Assembly (NCBI GenBank): GCA_958295665.1
Contig: OY282560.1
Span: 94,092,311 to 94,156,310, forward strand
DNA from: Tipula vernalis
Lineage: Eukaryota; Arthropoda; Insecta; Diptera; Tipulidae
Reading direction: 5' to 3'
DNA length: 64,000 bases
Below are positions 35,192 to 46,499 of the stretch, one piece after another. A program made the translations under genes and the position numbers. The notes beneath the pieces were generated by a model, which saw nothing but the letters and a program-made list of their open reading frames with translations, was not told the origin of the DNA and ran no database searches. Numbering within the stretch: position 1 is the first letter of the stretch; each line of letters starts with the position of its first letter.

Positions 35192-36518
35192 TACGCCTTA
35201 AGCAACACATTGGCAGAAATTCAAATTATTGATTACACAAATTCTCAAATCATCTCAATTAGCACAGGTCAAGCAAAAATACAGGACGAAAACTTCAAAT
35301 TAATCCATATAATTGAATTAGACAAACACCAAAATTACATAGATAGAATGCAATCCATACTGGACAAAGAAATGACAATAGATCACCCATTGCACTCCTA
35401 TTTGAGGCATGAACTCTCGGAATTACAAACATTACTGGACAGCCTTAGAATACATAAATCCAAACGATCCTTAAACTTTATAGGTAGTGCATGGAAATGG
35501 ATAGCCGGAAATCCCGATCACGAGGATTTCAAAGTAATTAAAGATAAAATGAATAATGCATTAGAGAATAACAACAACCAAGTAGTTATAAACCGATTGT
35601 ACAATGAAAGAATCAATAATATTACAAAAATGGCTAATTTAATTATTAACGAAATTCACAAAGAAAATAAATTAAACGACCCATTAGCATTAATTATTCA
35701 ATATAAATTAAAACTAATGAAAGAAGAATTGGTAAATATTAAGTACGAAATTCACTGGGCTAAAGCAGGGATTATAAATTCACTCGTTTTATCAAATTCT
35801 GAAATTAAATTAGCCATTAATACACTGGAAACCGAAAATTTACCATATAGTACTCCCGAGGAGGCGTTAGATTTCGCTAATATCAAAATCATTAGTAGCA
35901 AATTATGTCTACTTTATATTGTGTACATTCCGGTAACAACTCCAGAACTATATGATAAATTATTGGTCAAACCGGTCAGAAGAAACGATAAGGTGACCGA
36001 AATTGAGTATGAAAATGTCATTAAAAATCACGATAAGATTTATAGTATTATTAACGAATGTAAAACGATCAACTCGCTTTCAATATGTAACCAAAATAAT
36101 ATACTAGACATAAGTAATTCTTCTTGTTAACCCAACTTGCTCATAAGTCGACCTTCCAAAATGCAAACACAATCAACATATTCAAACAATTAACGAAATA
36201 TCGGAGGGTCTAGTTCTACTGAATCAATTCGATGGGAACATCAAAATTAATATCGAAACTCAGAAACTCAATGGAACATATTTGATTAAATTCAGCAATA
36301 CTACCTTGTCAGTTGGAAATAACATCTACATTTCTAAAGAAAAAACGACCATTCAAGCACTTCCAGCTATTCTACAGCCGACGCCGGAAGAAAGTGATTT
36401 CAAGGAAATACTTTCATTACAAATGATGAAAGATATTCATATAAATAATACTCGTCACATTGGGCTTCTTAAAAAGGAGGGAGCCATCGAGCGATTCACG
36501 AGCTGGGGATCATTCTAA
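35192..36518 (+). pseudogene. Envelope (baculovirus F-like) remnant of errantivirus
   Basis: A 306-codon frame that is open from a splice-acceptor-like TTTTTATTACAG (35179-35190) and lacks its own ATG, as expected for env made from spliced RNA. At about residues 83-100 a basic KSKR is followed by SLNFIGSAWKWIAGN, the furin-type site and fusion-peptide area of errantivirus Env. The frame stops at 36130; a C-terminal piece with LPAILQPTPEE continues in another frame at 36282-36518 and stops before any membrane anchor. The protein is broken and lacks the transmembrane segment. Confidence 0.85.
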
Positions 36519-36683
36519 ATAGTCATCACTACAAAATATACTAAAACTAAGAAATTATGAATCATTAATACAACGAACCAGAGACGCCTCAAACGATAAC
36601 ACCCAAAGGGGCCTCAGAGCATAGACGGAAATTTTATGAAACACCGTTTTTCTGATGGTTCGAATGTGAGCATTCGAACTTTA

Positions 36684-36692
36684 ATGGGGAGG
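36684..36692 (+). promoter_or_regulatory. Polypurine tract
   Basis: ATGGGGAGG directly before AGTTAACACG, the start of the LTR. It would prime plus-strand DNA synthesis. Confidence 0.75.
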
Positions 36693-37083
36693 AGTTAACA
36701 CGCTTAATAATTAGGTTTCCCACAAAAATACAACGTGATCATATTTGTCTCGTTGCATTAGCAATGACAACAAGTTACACGCGCATCCGGCATAATGCTG
36801 AGTGAATATTCTTGACGACATGGTTTAATATTCTACATATTTTTAATTAAGCAAATTGTAATTAGAAAATAAGAAAATAATCAGTTGTTATTTCGATGTT
36901 AAACAAATAAGTTAAAAATAAAAATGATTTTTTTTAACCAAAAATCAATAAACAATTTAACTTATCTAAAAGGTGAATATTAAATAAAATAAAAATAGAA
37001 TGAATTTAACTCTAATATTAACAACAAGTTGTTTATTCTCAATAACTAAATAGACCCCAACCGTGGTAATCTATTAGATAACT
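36693..37083 (+). repeat. 3' LTR of errantivirus-type element (end uncertain)
   Basis: Starts AGTTAACACG immediately after the purine tract, the AGTTA start seen in the gypsy group. AATAAA words occur near 36946 and 36980. The end is placed at GATAACT (37083) as an inverted match of AGTTA; AATAACT at 37047 is an alternative. No second copy is in the window to confirm it. Confidence 0.55.
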
Positions 37084-37917
37084 GTAAATCAAGACTATAT
37101 TAAATTTACAATTTAAGTACAAGAGTCTAAGATTTTACACTAATATAATAATAATTAGACTTATTAAATGTTTTTTTACAATCACTTACCTGAGTAGAAC
37201 GGTTCAAATCAACATTTTGAACATTATTACAACATGTCCGATCAACTATCAAATTTTTTTACTTTGATTCACTATAAAAAATCAATTTATTCACATTTTT
37301 CACACATCTAGATATAGTTTCATTGAACTAACAATATGTGTGTCAAATGTGTTTTAAGATTTAATTTAACACACATATTTTTGAATTTCGACCGCATCAC
37401 TTCACATCGCAACGATGCACCTTCAACAAACTGGTTCATATCCCTGTAGCATTAAAAATACCGTACTAATAACACTAACAAAAAATACACAAAATTCACT
37501 AAAATCACAACATAAACGGTAAAAATAAACGTTTTGAGTGTATTAATGAAACACATCAAAGTTTATATTTATGTTGAACTGTTTATTATTATTTAAAATA
37601 AATGAAACTATTTTAATTTAATTTTTAAATTGCACAATAAATAATGTGACATGAGTATATAGTTACAGGGATACACACCCACTATGTACTTGTTTGTGCA
37701 TATAAAACTAAATTGAAAAGTAGAAAATTGTAATCACGAAAGTTGACAGAACAAACTTCAAGCTCAAATTGAGTTTATGGATATGGAAAGTAGGTTACTT
37801 ATATTTAGATTTAGTAAGTAGGACAGTTATTTAATAGCGAAAAACCAAAACTTGTAAAACTTCTGAAGGCGAAACGAATTGGTACAGCTTATGATATAGT
37901 AAAATAAAATAATTTTG
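37084..37917. other. AT-rich spacer
   Basis: No gene recognised. Short inverted words (TATCCCTGTAG at 37439, TTACAGGGATA at 37662) may mark a small decayed element. The 23-bp repeat of 32591 lies at 37681-37703. Confidence 0.45.
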
Positions 37918-38314
37918 AAACATGGAAAGATCTATCTGCCGAGTGCAAATTACAATTCAGTGACCATCGATCGATTGAACAACTCCAAACAGAACTGGTA
38001 ACAATTAAACAACAAAGATTTGAAGACATTCGTACCTATGCCACTCGAGTTGAAAAAGTATTATCTGACTTTGCTGACGCATGTATAAGTGGTCAAGGTA
38101 ACGACTCTGCTGAAATTATTAAGTCATTTAATAGTAAAATTGCGTTATGATCGTTTCTTGAAGGTCTTTATAACAGCAACATCAAATTAGTAGTAAAGGC
38201 TTGTCGGTTTAAAACCTTAAGAGAAGCGATAATGCAAGCGTGTGAAGAAGAGACTATCATGAAATCTAGAACTTCTCAGCTGTTTCCTAACCCTAGTAAA
38301 TCTAATCCTATCTG
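37918..38314 (+). pseudogene. Gag capsid fragment, cut by insertion
   Basis: One frame reads ETWKDLSAECKLQFSDHRS, VTIKQQRFEDIRTYATRVE and, after one in-frame TGA near 38148, SFLEGLYNSNIKLVVKACRF. This is the pattern of retrotransposon capsid (LEGL...A...). The frame runs into the 9-bp target duplication at 38306-38314 and continues, after the insertion, with the first zinc knuckle at 41849. Confidence 0.8.
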
Positions 38315-38488
38315 GAGCCTGTGAAGTTTCTAACAAAAATAAAAAACACATACATATAAGACTCCAATAAGAATATTCAGATGTGAAGTTTCTAACAAAA
38401 AAATGGCGAATAACGAAATGTATATATTTAACCGTAAATCCAATAAGAATTTATATTTTTTATTTATGTCACATTTTAGTTTTATTTC

Positions 38489-39540
38489 TATGGCCAGCTG
38501 GCCCAAGAGTATATAAGATATCTTTGAGCTCCCCAACTTCATATCATGGGGATAAAGTTGATTAATTTAATTCCGACTATGACTGACTGCGTCCATGTAT
38601 AATGGTGAAACAAAAAAGGGTCGAACAGCAATTACAAGAGATAAGTCTTAGTAGTGGGGTATATGGTAGCTAGCCTAGGACTATGTCAAAAATCTTTAAG
38701 CTCCCCAACTTCATATCATGGGGATAAAGTTGATTAATTTAATTCCGACCATGACTGATTGCGTCCATGTATAATGGTGAAACAAAAAAGGGTCGAACAG
38801 CAATTACAAGAGATAAATTTAAGTAGTGGGGTACATGGTCAACTAGCGCAGGACTATATCAAAAAGTTTTGAGCTCCCCAACTTCATATCATGGGGATAA
38901 AGTTGATTAATTTAATTCCAACTATGACTGATTGCGTCCAAGTATAATGGTGAAACAAAAAAGGGTCGAACAGCAATAACAAGAGATAAATTTAAGTAGT
39001 AAGGTATATGGTCAGCTAGCCCAAGAAAATATCAAAAATCTTTGAGCTCCCCAACTTCATATCATGGGGATAAAGTTGATTAATTTAATTCCGACTATGA
39101 CTGACTGCGTCCATGTATAATGGTGAAACAAAAAAGGGTCGAACAGCAATTACAAGAGATAAATTTAAGTAGTGGGGTACATGGTCAACTAGCGCAGGAC
39201 TATATCAAAAAGTTTTGAGCTCCCCAACTTCATATCATGGGGATAAAGTTGATTAATTTAATTCCGACTATGACTGACTGCGTCCATGTATAATGGTGAA
39301 ACAAAAAAGGGTCGAACAGCAATTACAAGAGATAAATCTAAGTAGTGGGGTACATGGTCAGCTAGTTCTGGACTATATCAAAAATCTTTTAGCTGCCCAA
39401 CTTCATATCATGGGGATAAAGTTGATTAACTTAATTCCGACTACGACAGATTTCGTCCATGTATAATGGTGAAACAAAAAAGGGTCGAGCAGCAATTACA
39501 AGAGATAAATCTAAGTAGTGGGGTATATGGCACTTGTACA
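38489..39540 (+). repeat. Left-arm tandem repeats, six of about 173 bp
   Basis: Copies start with CTCCCCAACTTCATATCATG at 38529, 38701, 38873, 39047, 39220 and (as CTGCCC) 39393. Each also contains GGTGAAACAAAAAAGGGTCG. Steps are 172-174 bp. Confidence 0.95.
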
Positions 39541-40690
39541 ACGATCTTTTAAAATCCGGCGGTGTAGTACAGTCTAATACCACGGTGAATCCACATACCT
39601 TAATTTATATAACACAGTAAGGACCATTGTGCGTCACACTCAAAATTTTAGGCGCTGGTTTTATTAATAAAAGGAACACAGTTATTTTATTTTAGTTTTA
39701 ACAAATTTTATTTATTTTATGTTTTTACTTAACCCGGATACAATTACGTTTTTATTCCCCTTTTCTTATTTTAATACAATTTTATTGACTTAATAATAAT
39801 GAGTGCGATCACATAATACAACTGACTGACTGTCATTTTTCTATGTTACCCATTTATAGGTTGTGTCTGTGTAGTATATGTACACTCACATTAAAATTAA
39901 TCATATTGCATACTACATTATTATTGCGTGATGTTAGTTAGATTAGGACGTATCCTATTGAGTGTGTTCACAAACGAACATTTATGTGAGTATACAAATT
40001 TTAATAGTCCCTTCAATCTAGTACCATTGATTTGACGTTATGTATTTGTTTTGCTTCTCGCACTAATAATCCGTGTTTTGATTTAAAATATATAAAATGC
40101 ATTAAGTGCTTGGATATTTAAAGATGATATAAGTATCTGATTATTTGTGACAGTATTCTTTATGTGTATTATGTGTTTCAGCTGGAACTATAATTATTTA
40201 TTATTACGTAAGCAAGGCATTTAGTGTAGCAAAAAACAAGTTACACAACAAAAAAGGAACTTAAATGTGAATTTGTAATTTTACGAATGAAGACGCTGAA
40301 CAACCATTTTATAATTACATATAATTAAACATTATTTTTATTGTGCCTCAAAAATTTGCAAACGTTTCTGTTTTGAGAGTAAACAATTAACTGTACGTCA
40401 CTATTTCGCGTTACACATGGAATCGTTTTTGCCGCATTAAAGACCATTTCCACCAGTATTTAATCTGGCGAACTGTATAACTCAAAGTTTTACAAAAAAG
40501 AAAAAATAGAAGCATCAGTGAGAAAACGCAGCAACTGTGAAGGAAATCACACGGCAAGTTATAGAGGGCGCTCAATTTATCTAGAATTGAAAATAATAAT
40601 TAATCCAAGGTAGCGAGCAGAGCGATTATGGGTTGCTGATAAGCTTACGAAAATTTAGTTGCTAGAAATGGCGCCTAAAAAAAGATTATA
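39541..40690. other. Central region of the Foldback-like element
   Basis: AT-rich, no open frame of note. I see no recognisable family here. Confidence 0.5.
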
Positions 40691-41110
40691 TTTTTCAAAT
40701 TTAATAAGCTTGTCGTGCTGAAACACCACTTTGTCACGTCTTTTGGCATATTGTGGAGCGTTTAAGCTTCAATGCTCGGCTTAATTGCATCAATTGTTGT
40801 TGATAACGTTCTTCAGTAATGGTTCCGTTAGGCTGAGGTGCGCTTTGGGTTGTCGTAGTGGATTCACTTTTCGTCCCCCGTCACGATTCAGTTCGTGGCA
40901 CGTGAAAAAATGGCGTTCGACGTATCTTGGGTTGAGTTGATAGGGAACCCAATTTCCTTGTTTTGCACCATACCCATGGCCTTACGGGTTTGAATCGCTT
41001 GTTGAGACACTGCCAAAGTTTTAGCGAGCTCCTCTTGAATGTGGCATGAATCTTGGTCCAATAACGTCTTCAACTCAGCGTCTTCAAACTTTATTCAAAG
41101 AGTAAACATG
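40690..41110 (-). pseudogene. Mariner transposase relic
   Basis: On the minus strand: LLDQDSCHIQEELAKTLAVS and AMGMVQ, typical of the helix-turn-helix and linker of mariner transposases. In shifted frames follow words like the TGDEKW-I-Y-NPK catalytic block (as DGGRKVNPLRQPK), then EERYQQQ/ALK and a stop-ridden FQHDKL. Internal deletion and frameshifts; the segment with the second aspartate is largely missing. Lies between the central region and the right arm of the Foldback-like element. Confidence 0.75.
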
Positions 41111-41124
41111 TTCGCTTAAGGATG

Positions 41125-41640
41125 TTTGATATTGTCCTGGGCTAGCTGACCATATACCCCGCCACTTAGATTTATCTCTTGTAATTGCTGTTCGACTCTT
41201 TATTTTTTCACCATTATACAAGCAAGAAATTAGTCATTATCGGAATTAAATTAATCAACTTTATCCCCATGATATGAATTTGGGGAGCTCAAAGATTTTT
41301 GATATAGTCCTGGGCTAGCTGACCATTTACACCGCTACTTAAATTTATCTCTTGTAATTGCTGCTCGACTCTTTTTTGTTTCACCATTATACGTGGACGA
41401 AATCAGTCATAGTCGGAATTAAATTAATCAACTTTATCCCCATGATATGAAGTTGGGGAGCTGAAAGATTTTTGATATTGTCCTGGGCTAGCTGACCATG
41501 TAACCCACTACTTAGATTTATCTCTTGTTATTGCTGTTCGACCATTTTTGTTTCACCATTATACATGGACGAAATCTGTCATAGTCGGAATTAAGTTAAT
41601 CAACTTTATCGCCATTATATGAAGTTGCAGCCTAAAGATG
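41125..41640 (-). repeat. Right-arm tandem repeats, three copies inverted
   Basis: Reverse complements of the left-arm unit, with GCTAGCTGACCAT recurring at about 41151, 41323 and 41495, and GATATGAA...GGGGAGCT between. Fewer copies than on the left. Confidence 0.92.
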
Positions 41641-41848
41641 TTGGTTGTAGTTTTTGTGTTCAAAACGACACCCTATATTTTACTTTTCTCTTTTTAGTTG
41701 CGTTTATTTCTCTCTCTTTGAGAACAACCAAATAAAATATAAAAAAATTTAATTCCTATTGGATTTTAAGTGCATGAATTACTAACACATACATATTTTT
41801 TTGTTATTTGTTATTTTTTGGTAGAAATTTCACTTCGGTTCCTATCTG

Positions 41849-42131
41849 TCACATTTGTAGAAAACCAGGACATATCTCTTCTAGCTGTTATTCAAGGAAT
41901 AACCAAATCCGTTCGCAATTTCAGCAACCACAAATTAAAATGTTCACCTCAATATGCGCATACTGTAAAACTAAAGGTCACCATATCTCTCAGTGTCGAA
42001 AAAGTAAGTACTACAATAGTGGTAATCAAACCAATACAACCTCTCAGGCAAAAAACTCATCGGATCTCGAGCAAAAATTGAACACAGTTGCACGAGTCCA
42101 AGATCTGATCTATAAAGTGTTCAATCGCTGA
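41849..42131 (+). pseudogene. Gag nucleocapsid zinc knuckles
   Basis: Continuation of the gag frame after the insertion. Two CCHC knuckles, CHICRKPGHISSSC and CAYCKTKGHHISQC, then a lysine/asparagine-rich tail to a stop at 42131. The first knuckle's first cysteine codon spans the right target-duplication boundary. Confidence 0.85.
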
Positions 42132-42284
42132 GTCAAAAAGTTCTAAGGCAGTAAACAACACGGATTGCAATTTCTCTAAGAGTCGTGAGATTTTAACTGC
42201 TAACCAATTGAATTTTAGCCATTCTAATAATATGAGTAACTCATTGACTTATAATACAATATTTTTATCTCAGGATAGTAATGG

Positions 42285-43127
42285 CAAGAAATATGTTTAC
42301 CTAAGTTTGGATATATTAAAACAACCCATATACATTTCTTAATAGACACAGGTGCTGATATCAGTATCATTAAGAAAGGGTCTATTACTGGTGAAACCTT
42401 CTGTGATCCTGATTTGAAATGTCAAGTCCGAGGCATTACTACTGAGACTATCCAAACACTTGCCGTTTGCAACGGAAATGTATTATTTGACAACAATTTG
42501 AACATCAACCGTACATTTCATATAGTACGGGATAATTTTCCTAATCCATGCGATGGGATTCAGGGCAAGGATTTCTTCCTTAAATATAAATGTACTCTGA
42601 ATTATGACACACACACTTTAGAAATTCCTTTTCATAATAAACTAATTTCAATAAAATTTAATTCATTATCCGATCCACAACTTCAACGAATCTCTATTCC
42701 TGGTCGTTCAGAAAAAATATTTAAATTATATAACCCGTCGTTACTGAATTCTGAAGAATATTTATGTCATTCAAATCAAATACAGCCTGGCGTATTTATC
42801 GGTAATACCTTAGTGAAACCCTTTAATGATTCAATTAGTCTCTGTATCATTAATAATAATGAATATACAGCTCATATAATTAGTGATGAAAGTTTGTCTT
42901 ATTACAATATTTTTAACATTTATTCATATCAAAATAATCTTGAAAACAGGGTGGAATTATTGGAAAACGAAATTAATTTGAATAGTTTAAACTTAGAAGA
43001 AAAATCATCAATCCTAAACATTTGTCGAACTTATAACGACGTGTTTTATTTACCTGGCTATAAATTGTCCACTACTGACACAACCCAGTTATCGAAGCAG
43101 CTAAAGCTGAATGCCATAAGCAGCTAA
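42285..43127 (+). pseudogene. Protease and RT leader
   Basis: Protease active site FLIDTGADISIIKKG at about 42335-42375, with the frame continuing to 43127. The typical IQGKDFF protease C-terminal block is at about 42560. The frame ends at a 23-bp tandem duplication (AAGCAGCTAAAGCTGAA seen twice, about 43093-43133) that shifts the RT into the next frame. The stretch 42132-42284 has no clear frame. Confidence 0.78.
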
Positions 43128-43970
43128 AGCTGAAATTAATAGACATATTAATGACATGTTAACGGATAATATTATTGAGCCAAGTGAGAGTCCTTGGAGC
43201 TCACCTTTTTTGATTGTTCCAAAAAAATCTGAAGATCAACAACGAAAATGGCGAGTGGTTGTTGACTTTAGAAAGTTAAATGAAATCACAGTCGATAAAG
43301 TTTTTCCTCTTCCAAACATAACTGAAATCTTGGATCAGCTAGGAAATTCAAAATATTTTAGTACACTTGATCTCTCAAATGGTTATCATCAAATTAAGGT
43401 TGACGAATCCAATAAACCAAAAGCAGCATTTAGCACTTCATTAGGCCATTACCAGTTTTTGAGAATGCCTTTTGGATTGAAGGGCGCTCCTGCCACATTC
43501 TAACACCTCATGAACTCAATACTCAGTGGCATAAATGGTATAAAATGTTTTATGTATATTGACGATATCGTAGTCTACGGAAATAATTTAGAAGACCATA
43601 ACCATAAGCTAAAACAAATATTTGATCGTCTTAGAACTCATAATTTAAAATTTTAAGAAAAGAAATAATATACCTTGGGCATATTATTAGTGAAAGTGGT
43701 ATAAAACCTGATCCCAGAAAAATAGACTCGATTCTGAAATATCCTCCACCTACAAATGCAAAGGAGATAAAATCTTTCATAGGCCTTGTGGGATACTACA
43801 GAAAGTTTATCGAGAATTTTTCAAAGATTGCACAGCCACTAACAAGCTTATTGAAGAAAAATGTCAACTTCAATTGGTCGCTTACTTGTAATGAAGCTTC
43901 TTAAATATTAAAAAAGCGTATAACTTCTCCTCCTGTTATTCACTTTCCGGATTTTAATAAGCAATTTATA
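43118..43970 (+). pseudogene. Reverse transcriptase with nonsense codons
   Basis: RT blocks WRVVVDFRKLNEITVDKVFP, STLDLSNGYHQIKV, FLRMPFGLKGAPATF. An in-frame TAA at 43501 replaces a codon of the conserved TFQ block; the same frame then continues with FMYIDDIVVYGNN (the YIDD box near 43560). A further stop and a small deletion near 43655 precede the thumb (YLGHIISESGIKPDP, SFIGLVGYYRKFIENFS), and another TAA is at about 43902. Confidence 0.82.
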
Positions 43971-45632
43971 TTGACATGTGATGCCAGCGATATATCCATT
44001 GGCGCAGTGTTGTCTCAAGACCATAACACTTCTGATCTACCTATAGCTTTTACGAGTAGAGTTTTAAATATGGGTGAGATAATCTACTCAACAGTAGAAA
44101 AGGAACTTCTTGCAATTGTTTGGGCTGTTAATCATTTTCGTCTTTATCTGTATGGCACTAAATTCCAAGTTGTAACTGATCATAAACCCCTCTTATTGCT
44201 TTGTTCCATTAGTAATCCGACATCTAGACTTATGAGATGGAGAATTAAACTAGATGAATATAATTATGACATAGTACACAAATCTGGAGTTTCTAACCAA
44301 AATGCAGATGCAAGTCGTATCATTCTTCCCAATTCTGAAGCTACTAAATGTAAAGCAATAACAAGGTCTCAATCTAGAAATACTCAATTAAAACCCAACG
44401 AACTAGTAGAAAACATGTCTCAATTCAATAAAGAGTTCCAGTTAAATGATAATCAACCAAATCATCTCCAAACAACCGAATCTACCTTTCAACAACCGAG
44501 TCTATACGTGCCATCAACCTCAATTTCTGATCCGTCTATTAAGGATACTTCAAATAATCTTTCAACTAATATCCCTAATGCTATTGATTTTCCAGACCAA
44601 TTTGAAACCCAGAATGCAGTCGAACCAAATCAAATAATTGAGTTGAAAAATGAGAATGACATATTAAGGGCAATTGAAGATTTTCACGTAACTCCAGTAG
44701 GTGGTCATCAAGGTATCATGCGCACTTATAAGCGACTCAAGTTATACTTTTATTTCCCGAAAATTGTATCTCGGATCACAAAATATATCAAATCATGCGA
44801 GCATTGCCAGAAGAACAAACATGAGCCAATGACCAAATTACCTATGAAAATTACGTCTTCATCAAAGAGACCATTCGAACGAATTTTACTCGATATTGTT
44901 GGACCACTTATTAGTACTTACCAAAATAATAAATACATTCTCACTATTCAGGATGATCTTACCAAATACTCAATCGCTTGTCCAATTCCCAATCAAGAAT
45001 CAGAAACTATCGCTAAAGCCTTTGTTAAGGATTTTATTTGTGTTTTTGGCTGTCGATTAACACTACTACCTGATCAAGGCTCGAACTTCGTTGGTGAATT
45101 GTTTACATAAACTTGTAAGTTGCTCAAGATAATGAAATTTCAGACGACAGCGTATCATCCTCAGTCTAATGGAGCTGTCGAAAGATCTCACAGAACTCTG
45201 TCTGAATATCTGCGAAACTTTTGTGATTCAGATCGTTTACGTTGGGATTCTTACATGCCTTATGAATTAGTTTTTGGTAACAAACCAATAATTCTGCATT
45301 CGTTTCAAGCTGAACCTGATATTGTTAATAATTATGACGATTATGTGACTGATCTAAGATATCGTATGCAACAGTCATTTCAATTTGCGCGAGAAAATAT
45401 ATTGAATTCAAAATTTCGATCAAAGGAACGTTATGATAAAAATTCGCAATCAATAGAATTTAACCCTGGTGAATATGTACTATTGAAAAACGATGCTAGG
45501 CCAAATAAACTATCACCACTTTGGCTAGGTCCTTACAAGGTTAATAAGATAATATCAAAGCAGAATTCTTCAATAATTATTGGAAGAAAATTCAAGACCG
45601 TTCATAATAATCGCCTGAAGGCATTTAATTAA
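43971..45632 (+). pseudogene. RNase H and integrase with one nonsense codon
   Basis: RNase H: LTCDASDISIGAVLSQD, VEKELLAIVWAV, VTDHKPLLLL. Long Asn/Pro-rich linker. Integrase: zinc domain with H-H (GGHQGIMRTYK) and CEHCQKNK; core with LLDIVGP, LLPDQGSNF (second D) and SNGAVERSHRTL (E). A single in-frame TAA at 45108-45110 separates core halves; the frame is the same on both sides (45120-45632). C-terminal PLWLGPYKVNKI ends at 45632. Confidence 0.85.
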
Positions 45633-45699
45633 AAGGAAAATTAAGCATTGAAAATGAAACTTATAATTTATTGAAAATCACACACACACACACGATATA

Positions 45700-45856
45700 C
45701 ATAAACCAAACTTCTAGAAAGCTCATGACTTTTCCAGTTAGAATAGCATAGAAACATTACGTAACAATTGTATGATGGATAATTCCATTTTAGTACAGTT
45801 AAACATTGAGCTATTCATTTAACTTCTTCTATTACACACTAGGTGTCACCGTCACA
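45700..45856 (-). mobile_element. Inverted partial LTR of the 16761 family
   Basis: Reverse complement reads TGTGACGGTGACACCTAGTG and continues homologous to 16761-16915, breaking just before the TATA box into a (CA)n run. Outer flank is ATAT, as at 16761. It lies behind the Gypsy pol but in the wrong orientation to be that element's 3' LTR. Confidence 0.85.
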
Positions 45857-45917
45857 ATATGTATGCCTTTCATTTTATTCACATCGAAGTTATATTTTTC
45901 AAATGATTTTTCGGCTT

Positions 45918-46448
45918 CACAAATATATTAGTAACAAATGACATTCACAAAATCTTCGATTGGTTAATGAACAGAAATAAAAACTTTCCTTGAGTTTATT
46001 GTGTTGGTAGTTTGATTTCGTACTGAAAAGTTTGGACTACTCATCAGGTAGCTAAGACCATACCACAAAAATACAATTCATACTTAACACCCAGAGTATC
46101 AAGTACGAACGTAACGATCTAGCGAAATAAATTCACTAAATCAAAAAAGGAACTCAAGAAAAACCCTCGTCTGTGTGTATATAATGCCCAAACAATTAAA
46201 TTTCAAGTAAAGAGAAGAATCTGTTTTAAAGGAGTCGTAGCTACCTGATGAGTAGTCCAAACTTTTCAGTACGAAACCAAACTACCAACGCAATGAACTC
46301 TTATTTTTGTTCAGGGTTGTTACACTTTATATAACTCTTGGGGGTAAAGTATGGGGGGTTTGATATTTCTACTTTTTTGGGTAGATTTTGCTTATGATTA
46401 ACCAATCGAAGATCGTGTGAATGCCATTTATTACTAATATATTTGTGC
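45918..46448. repeat. Large hairpin repeat
   Basis: Left arm 45918-46055 and right arm 46234-46448 are inverted copies (shared AAAAGTTTGGACTACTCATC and CACAAATATATTAGTAA-type ends). The right arm carries a roughly 75-bp extra segment near 46315-46390. Loop about 180 bp. A non-autonomous inverted-repeat element is likely. Confidence 0.85.
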
Positions 46449-46499
46449 CTATAAACAGCAGAAAAAAATCATTTGATATTTAACACAGACATTCTTCTC

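Larger units (their letters stand above)
33242..37083 (+). mobile_element. Errantivirus-type Gypsy element (env remnant), 5'-truncated
   Basis: Insect endogenous-retrovirus-like element in plus orientation: RT start, RNase H, integrase, env remnant, polypurine tract and 3' LTR. 5' LTR, gag and protease are not found. Decayed by stops, frameshifts and an internal RT deletion. Confidence 0.87.
38315..41839. mobile_element. Foldback-like element with tandem-repeat inverted arms
   Basis: 3525 bp flanked by a perfect 9-bp target duplication TCCTATCTG (38306-38314 and 41840-41848). Outer arms match as inverted repeats: GTGAAGTTTCTAAC (38321) against GTGAAATTTCTACC read from the other end, and a block with TCCAATAAGAATT. 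Inside each arm are about 173-bp tandem repeats, six on the left and three on the right in opposite orientation. The central region holds a mariner relic. This architecture and 9-bp duplication are those of Drosophila Foldback elements. Removing insert plus one duplication rejoins the gag frame. No own transposase is seen. Confidence 0.88.
37918..45632 (+). mobile_element. Decayed Ty3/Gypsy element interrupted by a Foldback element
   Basis: Gag part 37918-38314, a 3.5-kb insertion, gag zinc knuckles from 41849, then protease, RT, RNase H and integrase up to 45632. Its LTRs are not recognised. Several nonsense codons and small deletions. Confidence 0.85.

Noticed and set aside
38529..39540. 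Shared 173-bp period with the satellite at 1-4910
   Set aside because: The monomer sequences show no similarity; equal length is probably coincidence or a shared nucleosome-scale constraint.
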